A stretch of DNA of 64,000 bases. It comes from Natranaerofaba carboxydovora (GTDB lineage Bacteria; Bacillota; Natranaerobiia; Natranaerobiales; Natranaerofabaceae). The stretch's first letter is position 1, and every line of letters starts with the position of its first letter. Below are positions 25,169 through 34,480 of the stretch, in pieces. The stretch covers positions 2,116,501 to 2,180,500 of the forward strand of contig NZ_CP054394.1 of the NCBI RefSeq assembly GCF_022539405.1, written 5' to 3'. The notes under the pieces were generated by a model that was not told where the DNA came from, did no database searches, and saw only the letters and a program-made list of their open reading frames with translations. A program made the translations under genes and the position numbers.

Positions 25169-27238
25169 ATGTGTGATATGGAGGTCAAAAATCCAGCAGT
25201 ATGCCCAAGAGACTGCCCGGATGTATGCAGCATAAATGTAACCAAAGAGAATAATAAATTAACCAAAATATCGGGAAACAAAGAGCACCCCATTACCAAA
25301 GGGTTTCTCTGTAACAAGGCCTATCGCTATCTTGATAGAACCTACAGCAAAAAAAGACTAAAAAAACCACTTAAGAGGATTGGTACAAAGGGAAATAAAG
25401 AAAATTTCGAAGAGATAGAGTGGGATGAAGCCCTTGATATTATCGTAAATAATTTTAAAGAAATCATAGAAAAATGGGGAAGTGAAGCCATACTACCCTA
25501 TAGCTACAAAGGTACTATGGGAATGTTAAACTCCGAAGGCATGGACCGTAGATTTTTTCATAAGTTAGGCGCAAGTAAACTAGAAAGAACTATCTGTTCT
25601 GAAGCAGGAAAAGAAGCTTTCAAAGACGTCATGGGAGATCTGTGTGCAACTGATCCAGAGAATACCAAAGAAGTGGACCTGATGATTCTATGGGGGGCTA
25701 ATTCTGCAACAACAGGTATCCATCAGATGGCTTATGCCAAAAGTGTCTCTCAAAAAGGCGGCAGTGTTATCTGCATTGATGTCTACGAAAATCTTACCGC
25801 CAAAAAATCTGATCATTTTATTAAAATAAATCCTGCTACTGACGGGGCTCTTGCCCTTGGTTTGATAAATATTATTATAAATGAAGAGCTATATGATAAA
25901 GATTTTGTAGATAGATGGACCTATGGTTTTGACAAGTTAAGTGAAAGGGTTAAAGATTATCCTGCAGAATATGTTTCTAAAATAACCGGTATAGATATAA
26001 AGACTATCAGATGGCTTGCCCATGAATACGCAAATAACCCCCATTCTTTTATCATGATTGGCAACGGACCACAGCATTATCTTAACGGAGATTTGACTGT
26101 CAGAAACATCACCTGCCTTCCTGCTCTAACAGGCTCCTGGAAATACAAAGGTGGAGGTGCAATTAGAAGTAACGGCGGGTATTTCAAATTAAATAGCAGA
26201 TCTTTGTATAGAGAAGACCTACTACCAAAAGAAACAAGAAAAATCAACATGAATCAGCTTGGCCATGCCCTTCTAAAAGTTGATGACCCACCTATAAAAA
26301 GTCTAGTAGTATACAGTGCAAATCCCATGGCATCAGCTCCAGCCGGAAGGCTTATCCGTGAGGGGTTAAAAAGAGAAGATCTTTTCACTGTGGTAATAGA
26401 GCAGTTTATGACCGATACTGCAGCTTACGCTGACGTTGTACTTCCTACCACTACATTCTTTGAGCATACAGATATATACAAATCATACTGGCACACATAT
26501 CTTCAACTTGGAGAGGCAAAAATACCTCCTCTTTATGAATCTAAATCAAATTTCGATATATTCAAAGAACTTGCACAAAAGATGGGATTTGGAGAAGAGT
26601 GCTTTTATCAAACTGAAGAGGACGTTATAAAAGAGATTATAGATTCTGAAAGTCCTTATCTTGAGGGTTTAACATTTGATAAGCTAAAAGAAAATGGCTT
26701 TTTCAAATTAAATATAACCGGCAATTACCTAAAAGATATAGGGGGGATTTTTTCAACTCCTTCAGGAAAAATTGAATTTTATTCTAACAGAAGAGAAAAT
26801 GACGGGTTAGACCCTCTCCCTGCTTTTAAATATGACACTGATGTGGACATTGAAACGATTAATGTTAGCAGCACTAACAGTTTTCGTCTGGTAAGCCCAC
26901 CTAATCATTATTTTCTTAACTCAACTTTCAATGAAGTAGATAGTCTTAGAAACAAAGCTAAAAACCCAACAGTGAAGATACACCCAAATGATGCAAAAAA
27001 ACTAGGGATTATTTCAGGCGAGATGATAACATTGAAGAATGAATATGGAGATATAGATATTGAAGCTAAAGTTTCTGATGTGTCAATGCCTGGGGTGCTA
27101 ATTGGCGAGAGTATCTGGGGACCCTCCTACTGTCCTGGCGGCAAAAACTTAAATGAGCTAACTTATGACAAGCTATCTCCTCGAGGGAGGGGAGCTGTAT
27201 TCTTTTCAACATTTGTTGAGATTGAAAGCGGGCGTTAA
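25169..27238 (+). CDS. Molybdopterin-dependent oxidoreductase (4Fe-4S, bis-MGD family)
   Basis: 689 residues from the ATG at 25169 after a GGAGG site. The N-terminal cluster motif is CPRDCPDVC with a fourth cysteine in GFLCNKAY. The body has the DMSO-reductase fold pattern: WGANSATTGIHQM, a QHYLNGDLTVRNI loop, SANPMASAPAG, and the C-terminal SPRGRGAVFF. The residue near the Mo ligand position is in RTICSEAGKEA, so Cys or Ser is likely. There is no twin-arginine signal, so it is cytosolic. No electron-transfer subunit is adjacent, so the substrate cannot be named. Confidence 0.85.
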   Translation: MCDMEVKNPAVCPRDCPDVCSINVTKENNKLTKISGNKEHPITKGFLCNKAYRYLDRTYSKKRLKKPLKRIGTKGNKENFEEIEWDEALDIIVNNFKEIIEKWGSEAILPYSYKGTMGMLNSEGMDRRFFHKLGASKLERTICSEAGKEAFKDVMGDLCATDPENTKEVDLMILWGANSATTGIHQMAYAKSVSQKGGSVICIDVYENLTAKKSDHFIKINPATDGALALGLINIIINEELYDKDFVDRWTYGFDKLSERVKDYPAEYVSKITGIDIKTIRWLAHEYANNPHSFIMIGNGPQHYLNGDLTVRNITCLPALTGSWKYKGGGAIRSNGGYFKLNSRSLYREDLLPKETRKINMNQLGHALLKVDDPPIKSLVVYSANPMASAPAGRLIREGLKREDLFTVVIEQFMTDTAAYADVVLPTTTFFEHTDIYKSYWHTYLQLGEAKIPPLYESKSNFDIFKELAQKMGFGEECFYQTEEDVIKEIIDSESPYLEGLTFDKLKENGFFKLNITGNYLKDIGGIFSTPSGKIEFYSNRRENDGLDPLPAFKYDTDVDIETINVSSTNSFRLVSPPNHYFLNSTFNEVDSLRNKAKNPTVKIHPNDAKKLGIISGEMITLKNEYGDIDIEAKVSDVSMPGVLIGESIWGPSYCPGGKNLNELTYDKLSPRGRGAVFFSTFVEIESGR

Positions 27239-27271
27239 AATCAAACCACCATATGAAAGCAGGAATGTTAA

Positions 27272-28816
27272 GTGAAAAACTTTTTAGTAAAGTATAAAAA
27301 TATTTTTGTAGTTTTAACTTTTGTGTTCATAACATATCTATTTTATTTAAGTTATATAAACACAAGAAGTATAATCATTGAAAAAAACACTTTCCAAAAA
27401 AACCTGGTAAAAATAAATATACTTGAATCTTTAAGGTATGCAGATAACAGTTTTGATATTCTAGAAAAATATTTAAACAATGAGATGGAGCAAAATTCAA
27501 TACTAATGCTTGAAAAATACAACCATAACTCAGATATTCTTACCTGGAATTTAGAGGATTTAAAAGATCAATTTGAAAAATATGATATCTATATTTTAGA
27601 TAAAGAGCTAAAGATAATTAAGACAACTTTTGCAGAAGATTTGGGGTTGGATTTTTCTGATTTTCCAAGCTTTGCAGCACTGTTACAAGAAAGGTTAGAA
27701 GGGAATAACTTTATCTCTGACAGACTAGATATATCTCCTACCACTGGCAAAATCAAAAAATACAGCTACATCCCAACTCCTGATAACAAATATCTTTTTG
27801 AATTAAGCATTGATATATCAAAGTACTTTCCGGCTTTAAAAGAGCTTAATATCTTTTCTAATGCTGAAATAATCAAAGAAGAATATGATCTAATCGAAGA
27901 TATTTTATTTTATAAGTTTAATGAAGATGGTAGTGAGATAGGACTTGTTAGTCAAGAGGGTGGTCTTTATTTAGATACAGATAGTATATCAACTAGGGAA
28001 AGAGATCTTGTGTCAAAAGCAATTTCATCAAACTCTATCCAGGTCGTCAGTAGCAATTACAATCATACTACTCAAACGGAAAAATCCCTTGAATTTATAC
28101 CTTATTTAAACTATTTTGATGATGAATATAATGATGAGCAAAAAGCACAACTTGATTGGTGGAGTTCTTACGTAGTAGGAATAACCTATGATGATAGTAT
28201 AACCGAAAAAGAATTACTAAGAGAACGAAACTTGTTTATAGCAAAGATCACGATTATTTCCATAGTTTTTGTGGCTTTTACTTTTTCACTTAATTACCTT
28301 ATAAATCATACAGAAAAAGTTGCTTCTTCTGATCCTCTGACAGGTCTTGTAAGCAGAAAACATTTCATGAATTATTTAAGCAAATTAATAAATAATAATA
28401 CCAATAATGAATTAGTTGCTGTAACTTTTATAGATCTTAATAGTTTTAAATATATCAATGACACCCACGGACATGAAGCAGGAGATATTGTTTTGAAAGA
28501 AGTAGCAAAGAGGTTAAAGAGCTCATTAAGAAAAAATGATATGGTTACAAGAGCAGGTGGAGACGAGTTTTTAGTCCTTATCAATGGATTATCATCTAAT
28601 AGGGACGTCGAAACAATAGCAAATAAAATCAAAGATCTCTTTAGTTATCCTGCAATTATAAATGATATTGAAATTAATATAGAAGCAAGTATAGGTATAA
28701 GTGTTTTCCCAAATGATGCTGTCCATCCAGAAGAGCTATTACAAAAGGCAGACTCTGCCATGTATAAAGCCAAGAAAAACAAAATACCTGGAAGTTCCGA
28801 TTACGAAATATATTAA
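27272..28816 (+). CDS. Membrane diguanylate cyclase with external sensor domain
   Basis: 514 residues from a GTG. Helix 1 is about 10-28, followed by a large external domain (about 30-320) of Cache-like look (WNLEDLKDQFEKYDIYILDK, then VSQEGGLYLDTDS). Helix 2 is about 320-342, then a GGDEF domain from about 345 with SSDPLTGLVSRKHF and the active motif RAGGDEF. It should make c-di-GMP in response to an outside signal. It follows the molybdoenzyme by 33 bases and may be co-transcribed with it. Confidence 0.88.
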   Translation: MKNFLVKYKNIFVVLTFVFITYLFYLSYINTRSIIIEKNTFQKNLVKINILESLRYADNSFDILEKYLNNEMEQNSILMLEKYNHNSDILTWNLEDLKDQFEKYDIYILDKELKIIKTTFAEDLGLDFSDFPSFAALLQERLEGNNFISDRLDISPTTGKIKKYSYIPTPDNKYLFELSIDISKYFPALKELNIFSNAEIIKEEYDLIEDILFYKFNEDGSEIGLVSQEGGLYLDTDSISTRERDLVSKAISSNSIQVVSSNYNHTTQTEKSLEFIPYLNYFDDEYNDEQKAQLDWWSSYVVGITYDDSITEKELLRERNLFIAKITIISIVFVAFTFSLNYLINHTEKVASSDPLTGLVSRKHFMNYLSKLINNNTNNELVAVTFIDLNSFKYINDTHGHEAGDIVLKEVAKRLKSSLRKNDMVTRAGGDEFLVLINGLSSNRDVETIANKIKDLFSYPAIINDIEINIEASIGISVFPNDAVHPEELLQKADSAMYKAKKNKIPGSSDYEIY

Positions 28817-28838
28817 ACTTTCCAAACCAAAAAAGACA

Positions 28839-28878
28839 GGGACAACCCTAAAAAAAGTTAAAAGTTGAGGGCTGTCCC
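28839..28878. terminator. Hairpin between converging genes (GGGACA type)
   Basis: GGGACAACCCT (28839-28849) pairs with AGGGCTGTCCC (28868-28878). It is A-rich on one side of the loop. A similar hairpin lies at 33192-33238, also between converging genes. Confidence 0.6.
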
Positions 28879-28912
28879 CTAAAAGTTCAAACGATTGATT
28901 TGCCGATAAAAA

Positions 28913-29416
28913 CTAACTTCTTATTGCCATTTCAGCAGTTAATTTTCCTACAAATTCATCTATGTTTTCTTCAATTATACCAGGTGGTTTAGCTTTATCG
29001 GACCTAGAAACAACTTTTACAATAAGTTTTTCTGCAAAATTCATTTTTTCTGTATTAAACATAGCCCCAAAATATTCTTTGACTCTAGCACTATCATAAA
29101 GCTCACCAAATGCTTCTTTCATCTGTTCCATTGCCTTATCTTGAAAACCACAACACACGAATAATCCCAAGGGCTTTTCTTTGATTAAGTAGCCACTTTG
29201 CTGAATTAATTCTTTAATCTCTTTTTGAATCCTTCCAGCATAGATAGAACCACCTAAGATAATACAATCAAATTCAATAAGATCAGGCGTTTCTTGTGTT
29301 TTTAGGTTTACTTTTGTTACATCACTACTAATTTGCTCTGAAATCTTTTCTGTCAATTTAGCAGCTGCTTTCTCAGTACAACCATATTTAGTTGCATACA
29401 ATATAACGGTTTTCAT
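28913..29416 (-). CDS. Flavodoxin-domain protein (HemG-like)
   Basis: The start at 29416 gives MKTVILYATKYGCTEKAA, the N-terminal strand and FMN phosphate loop of flavodoxin-domain proteins. It is followed by DCIILGGSIYAGRIQKEIKE and LGLFVCCGFQDKAM, the pattern of the menaquinone-dependent protoporphyrinogen dehydrogenase group and its anaerobe relatives. About 167 residues, soluble. In clostridia such proteins are often simple FMN electron carriers, so a role in haem synthesis is not claimed. Confidence 0.75.
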   Translation of the reverse strand: MKTVILYATKYGCTEKAAAKLTEKISEQISSDVTKVNLKTQETPDLIEFDCIILGGSIYAGRIQKEIKELIQQSGYLIKEKPLGLFVCCGFQDKAMEQMKEAFGELYDSARVKEYFGAMFNTEKMNFAEKLIVKVVSRSDKAKPPGIIEENIDEFVGKLTAEMAIRS

Positions 29417-29523
29417 CTTTTCTATCCCCATTCTGATATATTTTTGCAAATCACTATTTGAACGTCATCATTTTGATCATTCTAATTATATTTTTTCCAA
29501 ATTATTCACTATTTATCACCTTG

Positions 29524-29757
29524 TTACCTGCCAGGCTCATAATCATGCCTGATAATTAAATATACGATAAGCCCAATCACCGGGAAAAACAAAGTAGCTA
29601 TTAACACAAGCATTGAATACTCTTTGCTGTTTCCTTTGCTTAATGCGTCTCTGTATGCCCAGATACTTGTGATAACATTTAGCACAAGTATCCCTAGTGC
29701 AAAAGCTAGAAAAAAGGGTAATGCTAACATCCTCAAAGTAACTTCAGCTCCTCTCAT
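29524..29757 (-). CDS. Small two-helix membrane protein, PLDc_N-like
   Basis: 77 residues with two hydrophobic helices linked by IWAYRDALSKGNSKEY and ending in LIVYLIIRHDYEPGR. The pattern of helix, WAY.DA, helix with PVIGLIVYLI is that of phospholipase-D-nuclease N-terminal-type small membrane proteins (family knowledge; role unclear). It sits alone between a flavodoxin and a 4Fe-4S protein gene. Confidence 0.6.
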   Translation of the reverse strand: MRGAEVTLRMLALPFFLAFALGILVLNVITSIWAYRDALSKGNSKEYSMLVLIATLFFPVIGLIVYLIIRHDYEPGR

Positions 29758-29893
29758 AACTGTGATAAAGCTTAACTATATTTCATATTGCATTTAATAT
29801 TACTTTAATGTACCTCGATTTGGTTTGTTTATATTAATTATATCATCTTTTCTGCAGTTAATAACATTAATTAATTTTTATTTTTGAATTATT

Positions 29894-30703
29894 TTACTTT
29901 GGAATCCCGGATTCACAAGGTACTTTAGTCTGACATTTGCCACAAGGGCTGTAGGGATAGCCAAATTCTTCTCTTTCTTTTTTAGTCAAATCTGTTTCTA
30001 ATAGATGCTTAGCACAGATCGATTTATCTTTAGTTTCCTTAGATATAGCACCGGCCGGGCAGCGATCTATACATTTTCCACACTTTCCTTCTGTGGTATA
30101 TGGACAATAGGAATATGGATCATCATATTCTCTTTTGGTAGGTATTAATTCCAGATCTGTGATTATACTTCCAAAACGCCCTGCTGTTCCTTTTGCTGTG
30201 ATCAAGCTTCTAGAATGACTAAAAGTACCAAGTCCTGCAATATAAGCTACATGTCTCTCTGACCAGTTGCTAGTATACACCTCAAAATCCTTGAAAAATT
30301 TTTCCTCAAGTAATGGCCCCACAGCTTCTCCGCCTCTAATCTGAATTTCCTCAATTATCAATCGCCTGACATTATTATTGAATTCTTCACCTTGAAATCT
30401 AGCATGAAGCCACTCCGTTGAACAAGGACCATCAGAATAATTTGAACTTTTTACTTTTTCACTAAAGGGTAAGAAGTATGATATTACTGACTTTGCTCCA
30501 GACAACCATTCTTCGGGCATACAGAATATATCACCAATAATACTCTCATCTTCTTTAAACTTTTTAAAAAGTGGGTCATCAGTTTTGGTCACTCCGACTA
30601 TAGGTACATCATAAATATTTGTCTGCCCATCAATAAAATTGGCGTCATCTCTCTCAGCCAACCTTGAAATACTTTCTTTTAATTCTTTAACTATTTCATC
30701 CAT
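29894..30703 (-). CDS. QueG-like 4Fe-4S double-cluster protein
   Basis: 269 residues. It has the epoxyqueuosine-reductase-like body (WLSGAKSVISYFLPFS, SNWSERHVAYIAGLGTFS, GRFGSIITDLELIPT) and two C-terminal 4Fe-4S motifs: CGKCIDRCP with a partner Cys, and CGKCQTKVPCE. True QueG carries extra cobalamin-contact residues and is longer, so this is probably a relative of unknown substrate. A frameshifted paralogue lies at 14143-14924. A palindromic operator lies upstream, shared with the divergent gene. Confidence 0.8.
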   Translation of the reverse strand: MDEIVKELKESISRLAERDDANFIDGQTNIYDVPIVGVTKTDDPLFKKFKEDESIIGDIFCMPEEWLSGAKSVISYFLPFSEKVKSSNYSDGPCSTEWLHARFQGEEFNNNVRRLIIEEIQIRGGEAVGPLLEEKFFKDFEVYTSNWSERHVAYIAGLGTFSHSRSLITAKGTAGRFGSIITDLELIPTKREYDDPYSYCPYTTEGKCGKCIDRCPAGAISKETKDKSICAKHLLETDLTKKEREEFGYPYSPCGKCQTKVPCESGIPK

Positions 30704-30837
30704 GACCTTTCCCCCCTATTTGATAAAAATACAAACGTGATTCTAGTGCAATATAAAACACTATAACTCATAACTTCTGTTTTTATATTACAATTCCTCT
30801 GTTATACGACATAATTGGCAGGTTTTTTTTGTTTGTT

Positions 30838-30856
30838 TTAGAATTAATTATTCTAA
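30838..30856. promoter_or_regulatory. TTAGAAT palindrome between divergent genes
   Basis: TTAGAAT-TAATT-ATTCTAA is a perfect inverted repeat, in the style of PerR/Fur-family boxes. The same TTAGAAT half-site occurs twice before desulfoferrodoxin at 17356-17375. It can act on the minus-strand 4Fe-4S gene and the plus-strand DUF1576 gene. Nothing else is seen in 30704-30915. Confidence 0.5.
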
Positions 30857-30915
30857 ATATTTAAAATTATAATGGCTTACACATTTAATTAAATTATATA
30901 ACGGGGTGATAATAA

Positions 30916-32154
30916 TTGACCAATTTGCTTAGAATAAATCTTTCTAAAGTCTCAGTAGTAATAGCTTTTTATATGTTTATCCTCATCGGAGCCGGTTTTT
31001 GGTATGGCTTTGAAAAAAGTTTTATACAGGATCTGTATAATATTTCAATAGCACCTTCAGTTTTGATAACTGACTTTTTTGTCGTTGGTAGTGTTGGTAT
31101 TTCTCTTGTTAATGCAGGACTTGTTGGCTTAAGCGGGATAGTAATTACAAAGCTTTGCCAGGTAAATATTAGAGGTCCGGTGATAGCAGCAGTTTTTACA
31201 ATGGCCGGATTCTCTTTTTTGGGCAAAACTATTATTAATATTTGGCCAATTATTCTTGGGGTTTTCTTGTATTCAAAATATATGAAAGATACTTTTACGC
31301 ATTATCTTTTAAACGCATTATTTGGGACCGCCCTTGCCCCTATCGTAACAAGTACTGCAGTTGCTTTAGAGTTAGGGATAATAGGTGGGATATTGACCGG
31401 CATTATAGCAGGATTTTTGGTTCCACCCCTGGCAGGCCATCTATTAAGTGCTCATCAAGGACTTAATCTATATAACATTGGATTTACTGCCGGCTTTATA
31501 GGAACACTTTTTACAGGTATTTTTAGAGGATTTGGGTATGACAAAGAATTGGTATTAATATGGGGCGAAGGATATACTTCTACAGTATTACCTTTCTTCC
31601 TAGTATACATAGCTTCCATGACTTTAGTTGGATTAATATATAGCAGGGGAAGTTTTAGCTCTTTTTTTAAAATCCATAAGATGTCGGGAGCTCTTGTATC
31701 TGACTTTGTAGAGCAAAGAGGTTTTGGAGCTACTTTTATTAATATGGGTGCTGTAGGAATTTGGGGAATAATATATTTACTCCTTATTGGCGCAGAAATT
31801 AATGGCCCAAGTCTTGCGGGTATATTCACTATGATAGGATTTGGAGCTTTTGGGAAGCACAGCAAAAACATCTTACCCATTATGCTTGGGGCATATATAT
31901 CTCTGTTATTATTCAAATGGCATCCAACAGAACCTGGACCTGTACTAGGAGTATTATTTGGCACCACTCTCTCACCTATATCAGGGACATACGGTCCTTT
32001 GCTAGGGATAATAACAGGAGGATTGCATATTTCGATGGTTATGAACGTAGGTTACCTACACGGTGGTCTCAACTTATATAATAATGGCTTTGCAGGAGGT
32101 ATTGTTGCTACAATTATGGCAGGTCTAATTAAAAATTTAGAGAGGGGCGATTAA
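30916..32154 (+). CDS. DUF1576 integral membrane protein
   Basis: 412 residues from a TTG with a GGGGTG site, with about ten hydrophobic helices. The two halves look alike: GLVGLSGIVITKLCQVNIRG and NMGAVGIWGIIYLLLIGAEI, and HQGLNLYNIGFTAGFIGTLF and HGGLNLYNNGFAGGIVATIM, suggesting internal duplication. This pattern is that of the DUF1576 family, of unknown function. It is followed two bases later by a small ATPase-domain gene, so they probably form a pair. Confidence 0.8.
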   Translation: MTNLLRINLSKVSVVIAFYMFILIGAGFWYGFEKSFIQDLYNISIAPSVLITDFFVVGSVGISLVNAGLVGLSGIVITKLCQVNIRGPVIAAVFTMAGFSFLGKTIINIWPIILGVFLYSKYMKDTFTHYLLNALFGTALAPIVTSTAVALELGIIGGILTGIIAGFLVPPLAGHLLSAHQGLNLYNIGFTAGFIGTLFTGIFRGFGYDKELVLIWGEGYTSTVLPFFLVYIASMTLVGLIYSRGSFSSFFKIHKMSGALVSDFVEQRGFGATFINMGAVGIWGIIYLLLIGAEINGPSLAGIFTMIGFGAFGKHSKNILPIMLGAYISLLLFKWHPTEPGPVLGVLFGTTLSPISGTYGPLLGIITGGLHISMVMNVGYLHGGLNLYNNGFAGGIVATIMAGLIKNLERGD

Positions 32155-32155
32155 T

Positions 32156-32509
32156 ATGGGGCCTGAATGGAGAAAAATAAAAGGCATATTAGATGAGCTT
32201 ATTCGTAACTCGATGAAAGCTGGAGCCAAAATTTTAGAGGCGAAAATAGAAGAAAAAGATGATCACTTTGAGATATATATTAAGGATAATGGAGAAGGTA
32301 TGGATGATAAAACCTTAGAACATGTTAAAGAAGCATTGTCTATGCCCCGTCGTTGCGAAATAGAAGAGTATTATGGCAATCTAGTTGGACACAGTAGTGG
32401 AGACTTTGGGCTTTCTATGATAGGAATGATGACTGATGATTTTTATATCAATTCCAAAAAAGGTAAAGGTACCGAAATTAAAATTATTAGGAAAAAAGAG
32501 TGCCGATAA
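32156..32509 (+). CDS. Small GHKL ATPase-domain protein
   Basis: 117 residues consisting only of a histidine-kinase-type ATPase fold: the N-box in LDELIRNSMKAGA, DNGEGMDD as G1 box, a lid with SSGDFGLSMIGMM, and KGKGTEIKI at the end. No phosphoacceptor domain is present. It resembles stand-alone ATPase domains used as anti-sigma or chaperone-like modules. Tight spacing to the DUF1576 gene implies a joint function at the membrane. The real role is unknown. Confidence 0.8.
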   Translation: MGPEWRKIKGILDELIRNSMKAGAKILEAKIEEKDDHFEIYIKDNGEGMDDKTLEHVKEALSMPRRCEIEEYYGNLVGHSSGDFGLSMIGMMTDDFYINSKKGKGTEIKIIRKKECR

Positions 32510-32635
32510 ACTAATTCTAACAGTTAAAAACTAGTTTAACTTTAGGCCTATCGAACTGTATGGTAGGTATAATTTGTATGATATAATTAATGTCAGGGTT
32601 AGATAGAATTAATTACTAACAAGGGGGAATGAATC

Positions 32636-33163
32636 ATGGATATCTATTCTGCGCTTCAAAATAGGCGAAGTGTAAGAAAGTACACAGAAGATCAAGTCCC
32701 TGAGGATAAACTTAATAAAATATTGGAAGCAGCAAGAATTGCACCTTCATGGGCAAACAAACAGTGCTGGCGCTATATTGTAGTAAAAGACGATAACAAA
32801 AAGAAAGAATTACAAGCTGCAATCCCAGAAAAAAACCCAGCAGCGAAATCATTGGCTGACGCTCCAGTCGTTATAGTACAGTGTGCTAATCCAGAAGAGT
32901 CCGGCAATATGAACGGAAAAGAATATTACTTACTAGACTGCGGTATCTCCATGCAGCAGTTAATGTTAGCAGCCCACGCTGAAGGCCTTGGCACCTGCTG
33001 GATAGCATGGATAGAAGATGAAGATAAAATTAGAAACGCGTGTAAAGTTCCTGAAGATTTGGAAATCGTCTCAGTAACACCTCTTGGCTATCCTGCCAAA
33101 GAATCAAAAATGCCCCAAAGAAAAGAACTAACAGAAATTGTATCAGAAGAAGAGTGGAGCTAG
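32636..33163 (+). CDS. Nitroreductase-family flavoprotein
   Basis: 175 residues from an ATG with a GGGGG-type site. It shows the family N terminus YSALQNRRSVRKYTEDQVP, an ILEAARIAPSWANKQCW segment that binds FMN phosphate and the substrate side, and LAAHAEGLGTCWIAW near the C terminus. It is FMN-dependent, cytosolic and probably NAD(P)H-using. Physiological substrates vary widely in this family. Single gene, ended by the 33192 hairpin. Confidence 0.9.
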   Translation: MDIYSALQNRRSVRKYTEDQVPEDKLNKILEAARIAPSWANKQCWRYIVVKDDNKKKELQAAIPEKNPAAKSLADAPVVIVQCANPEESGNMNGKEYYLLDCGISMQQLMLAAHAEGLGTCWIAWIEDEDKIRNACKVPEDLEIVSVTPLGYPAKESKMPQRKELTEIVSEEEWS

Positions 33164-33191
33164 TAAGTTAAGTTAGACTCTCTAAAAAAAT

Positions 33192-33238
33192 AAGGGACCG
33201 TTCCCAAAGTAATTAAAGTTTTTGGGTTAGGGTCCCTT
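33192..33238. terminator. Hairpin between nitroreductase and MFS genes
   Basis: AAGGGACCGTTCCCAAA pairs with TTTGGGTTAGGGTCCCTT apart from a small internal bulge. Both neighbouring genes converge on it. Confidence 0.65.
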
Positions 33239-33264
33239 ACCCCTAAGTTGGTCAAAACCACGAC

Positions 33265-34416
33265 TTATAAAGGCTTAAGCACTACTCTTGTAGTTAAAAA
33301 AGCTACGAAAAACATTATAACCCCAGCTAATAAAAATATATTACTCATCCTTGTTGCATCTAATATTATCCCATTTGTAAATGTTCCTACAGCTCCTCCT
33401 ACAAACATATTAAAAGATGCTAAGGACATGGCCGTTCCTTTTAGCTGAGGCATCACCTGTTGAGCACGCATAATCATTGATGATTGAAGTAATACAAAAG
33501 ATAAGCCAAAGCCAAACAAGAAGATTATTAAAGTAAAGACAGAGCTTGATATTGAAAGTAATAATAAAGATATACTGCCCAAGATACCTGCAAAAATAAA
33601 GTATTTATCTTTAGCTTTTTCTCTAAACCAGCTGGCTTTTCTACCACCCAAAACTGTAGCTGCTCCAAATGATGACAGAATTACGCCCACCATCAAAAGA
33701 TTTAAACCAGTCTGTTCTTCAACATAACTACCTGCATATGTGAAGCTTCCAAATATAGCAAATCCTATAATGAATATAGTTCCAACAGTTTTTAATAATA
33801 ACTTGTTACCAAATGCTTTTCCATAGACCTCTCGATATTTTAATTCATCTACTACACCCTTACTTTTTACTAGAACTTTTATCATAATAAGGGCTGTTAC
33901 AAGCTCGGCAATTCCATAAAAGCCATATACCAGTCTCCAGTTGCCTAAATAAGCCAAAGCTCCACCAAGGGCAGTAGCTGAAGCCGCTCCCATAAACATC
34001 ATTCCCATTACTTTTCCTATTGCGTTTTGCCTGTGTTCATCAGAGAAAGTCTCGCCTATAAGTGCCATAGTAACGGGAAAAATACCCGCTGCAAAAGCTC
34101 CGTTAATTCCTCTTAGAATTATTAAAGATGGAAGGTTAAAAGAAAAAGCAGCCAAGGTACTAAAAATCGCAGTACCAAAGGCAGCAATATTTATAATTTT
34201 GGACTTCCCAAATCTATCACCTAACGGCCCAAATATTATCGTAAAAAGCCCAAATGAAGCCATGTAAGCAGTTACCGAAAACGCAGCCTGGGAAATACTA
34301 ATATCAAGATCTCTAGCTATGTCCGGAAGTAGCGGTGCTGCAGCATAGTTATCACCGTTTGCAAAAAAGGCGATTATCCCTAGTATTAATAACATTTTTT
34401 TGTGTTTTTCTTGCAT
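33265..34416 (-). CDS. Major facilitator superfamily transporter
   Basis: 383 residues with twelve predicted helices. The loop between helices 2 and 3, FGPLGDRFGKSKII, is the MFS signature. The first helix pair, NGDNYAAAPLLPDIARDLDI, is typical of the drug-efflux-like subgroup. It follows the polyferredoxin/reductase gene by 64 bases containing a CCTGCAT/ATGCAGG hairpin (34438-34473), so co-expression is possible. The substrate cannot be deduced. Confidence 0.85.
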   Translation of the reverse strand: MQEKHKKMLLILGIIAFFANGDNYAAAPLLPDIARDLDISISQAAFSVTAYMASFGLFTIIFGPLGDRFGKSKIINIAAFGTAIFSTLAAFSFNLPSLIILRGINGAFAAGIFPVTMALIGETFSDEHRQNAIGKVMGMMFMGAASATALGGALAYLGNWRLVYGFYGIAELVTALIMIKVLVKSKGVVDELKYREVYGKAFGNKLLLKTVGTIFIIGFAIFGSFTYAGSYVEEQTGLNLLMVGVILSSFGAATVLGGRKASWFREKAKDKYFIFAGILGSISLLLLSISSSVFTLIIFLFGFGLSFVLLQSSMIMRAQQVMPQLKGTAMSLASFNMFVGGAVGTFTNGIILDATRMSNIFLLAGVIMFFVAFLTTRVVLKPL

Positions 34417-34480
34417 GATACCACTCCTTTATATTTGCCTGCATACTAACAATACTAAACTTTTGAATGCAGGTTATTCA

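Noticed and set aside
31455-31967. Minus-strand open frame of 170 codons inside the DUF1576 gene
   Set aside because: It is a mirror of the coding strand with Pro/Ile/Lys-rich composition and no ribosome site.
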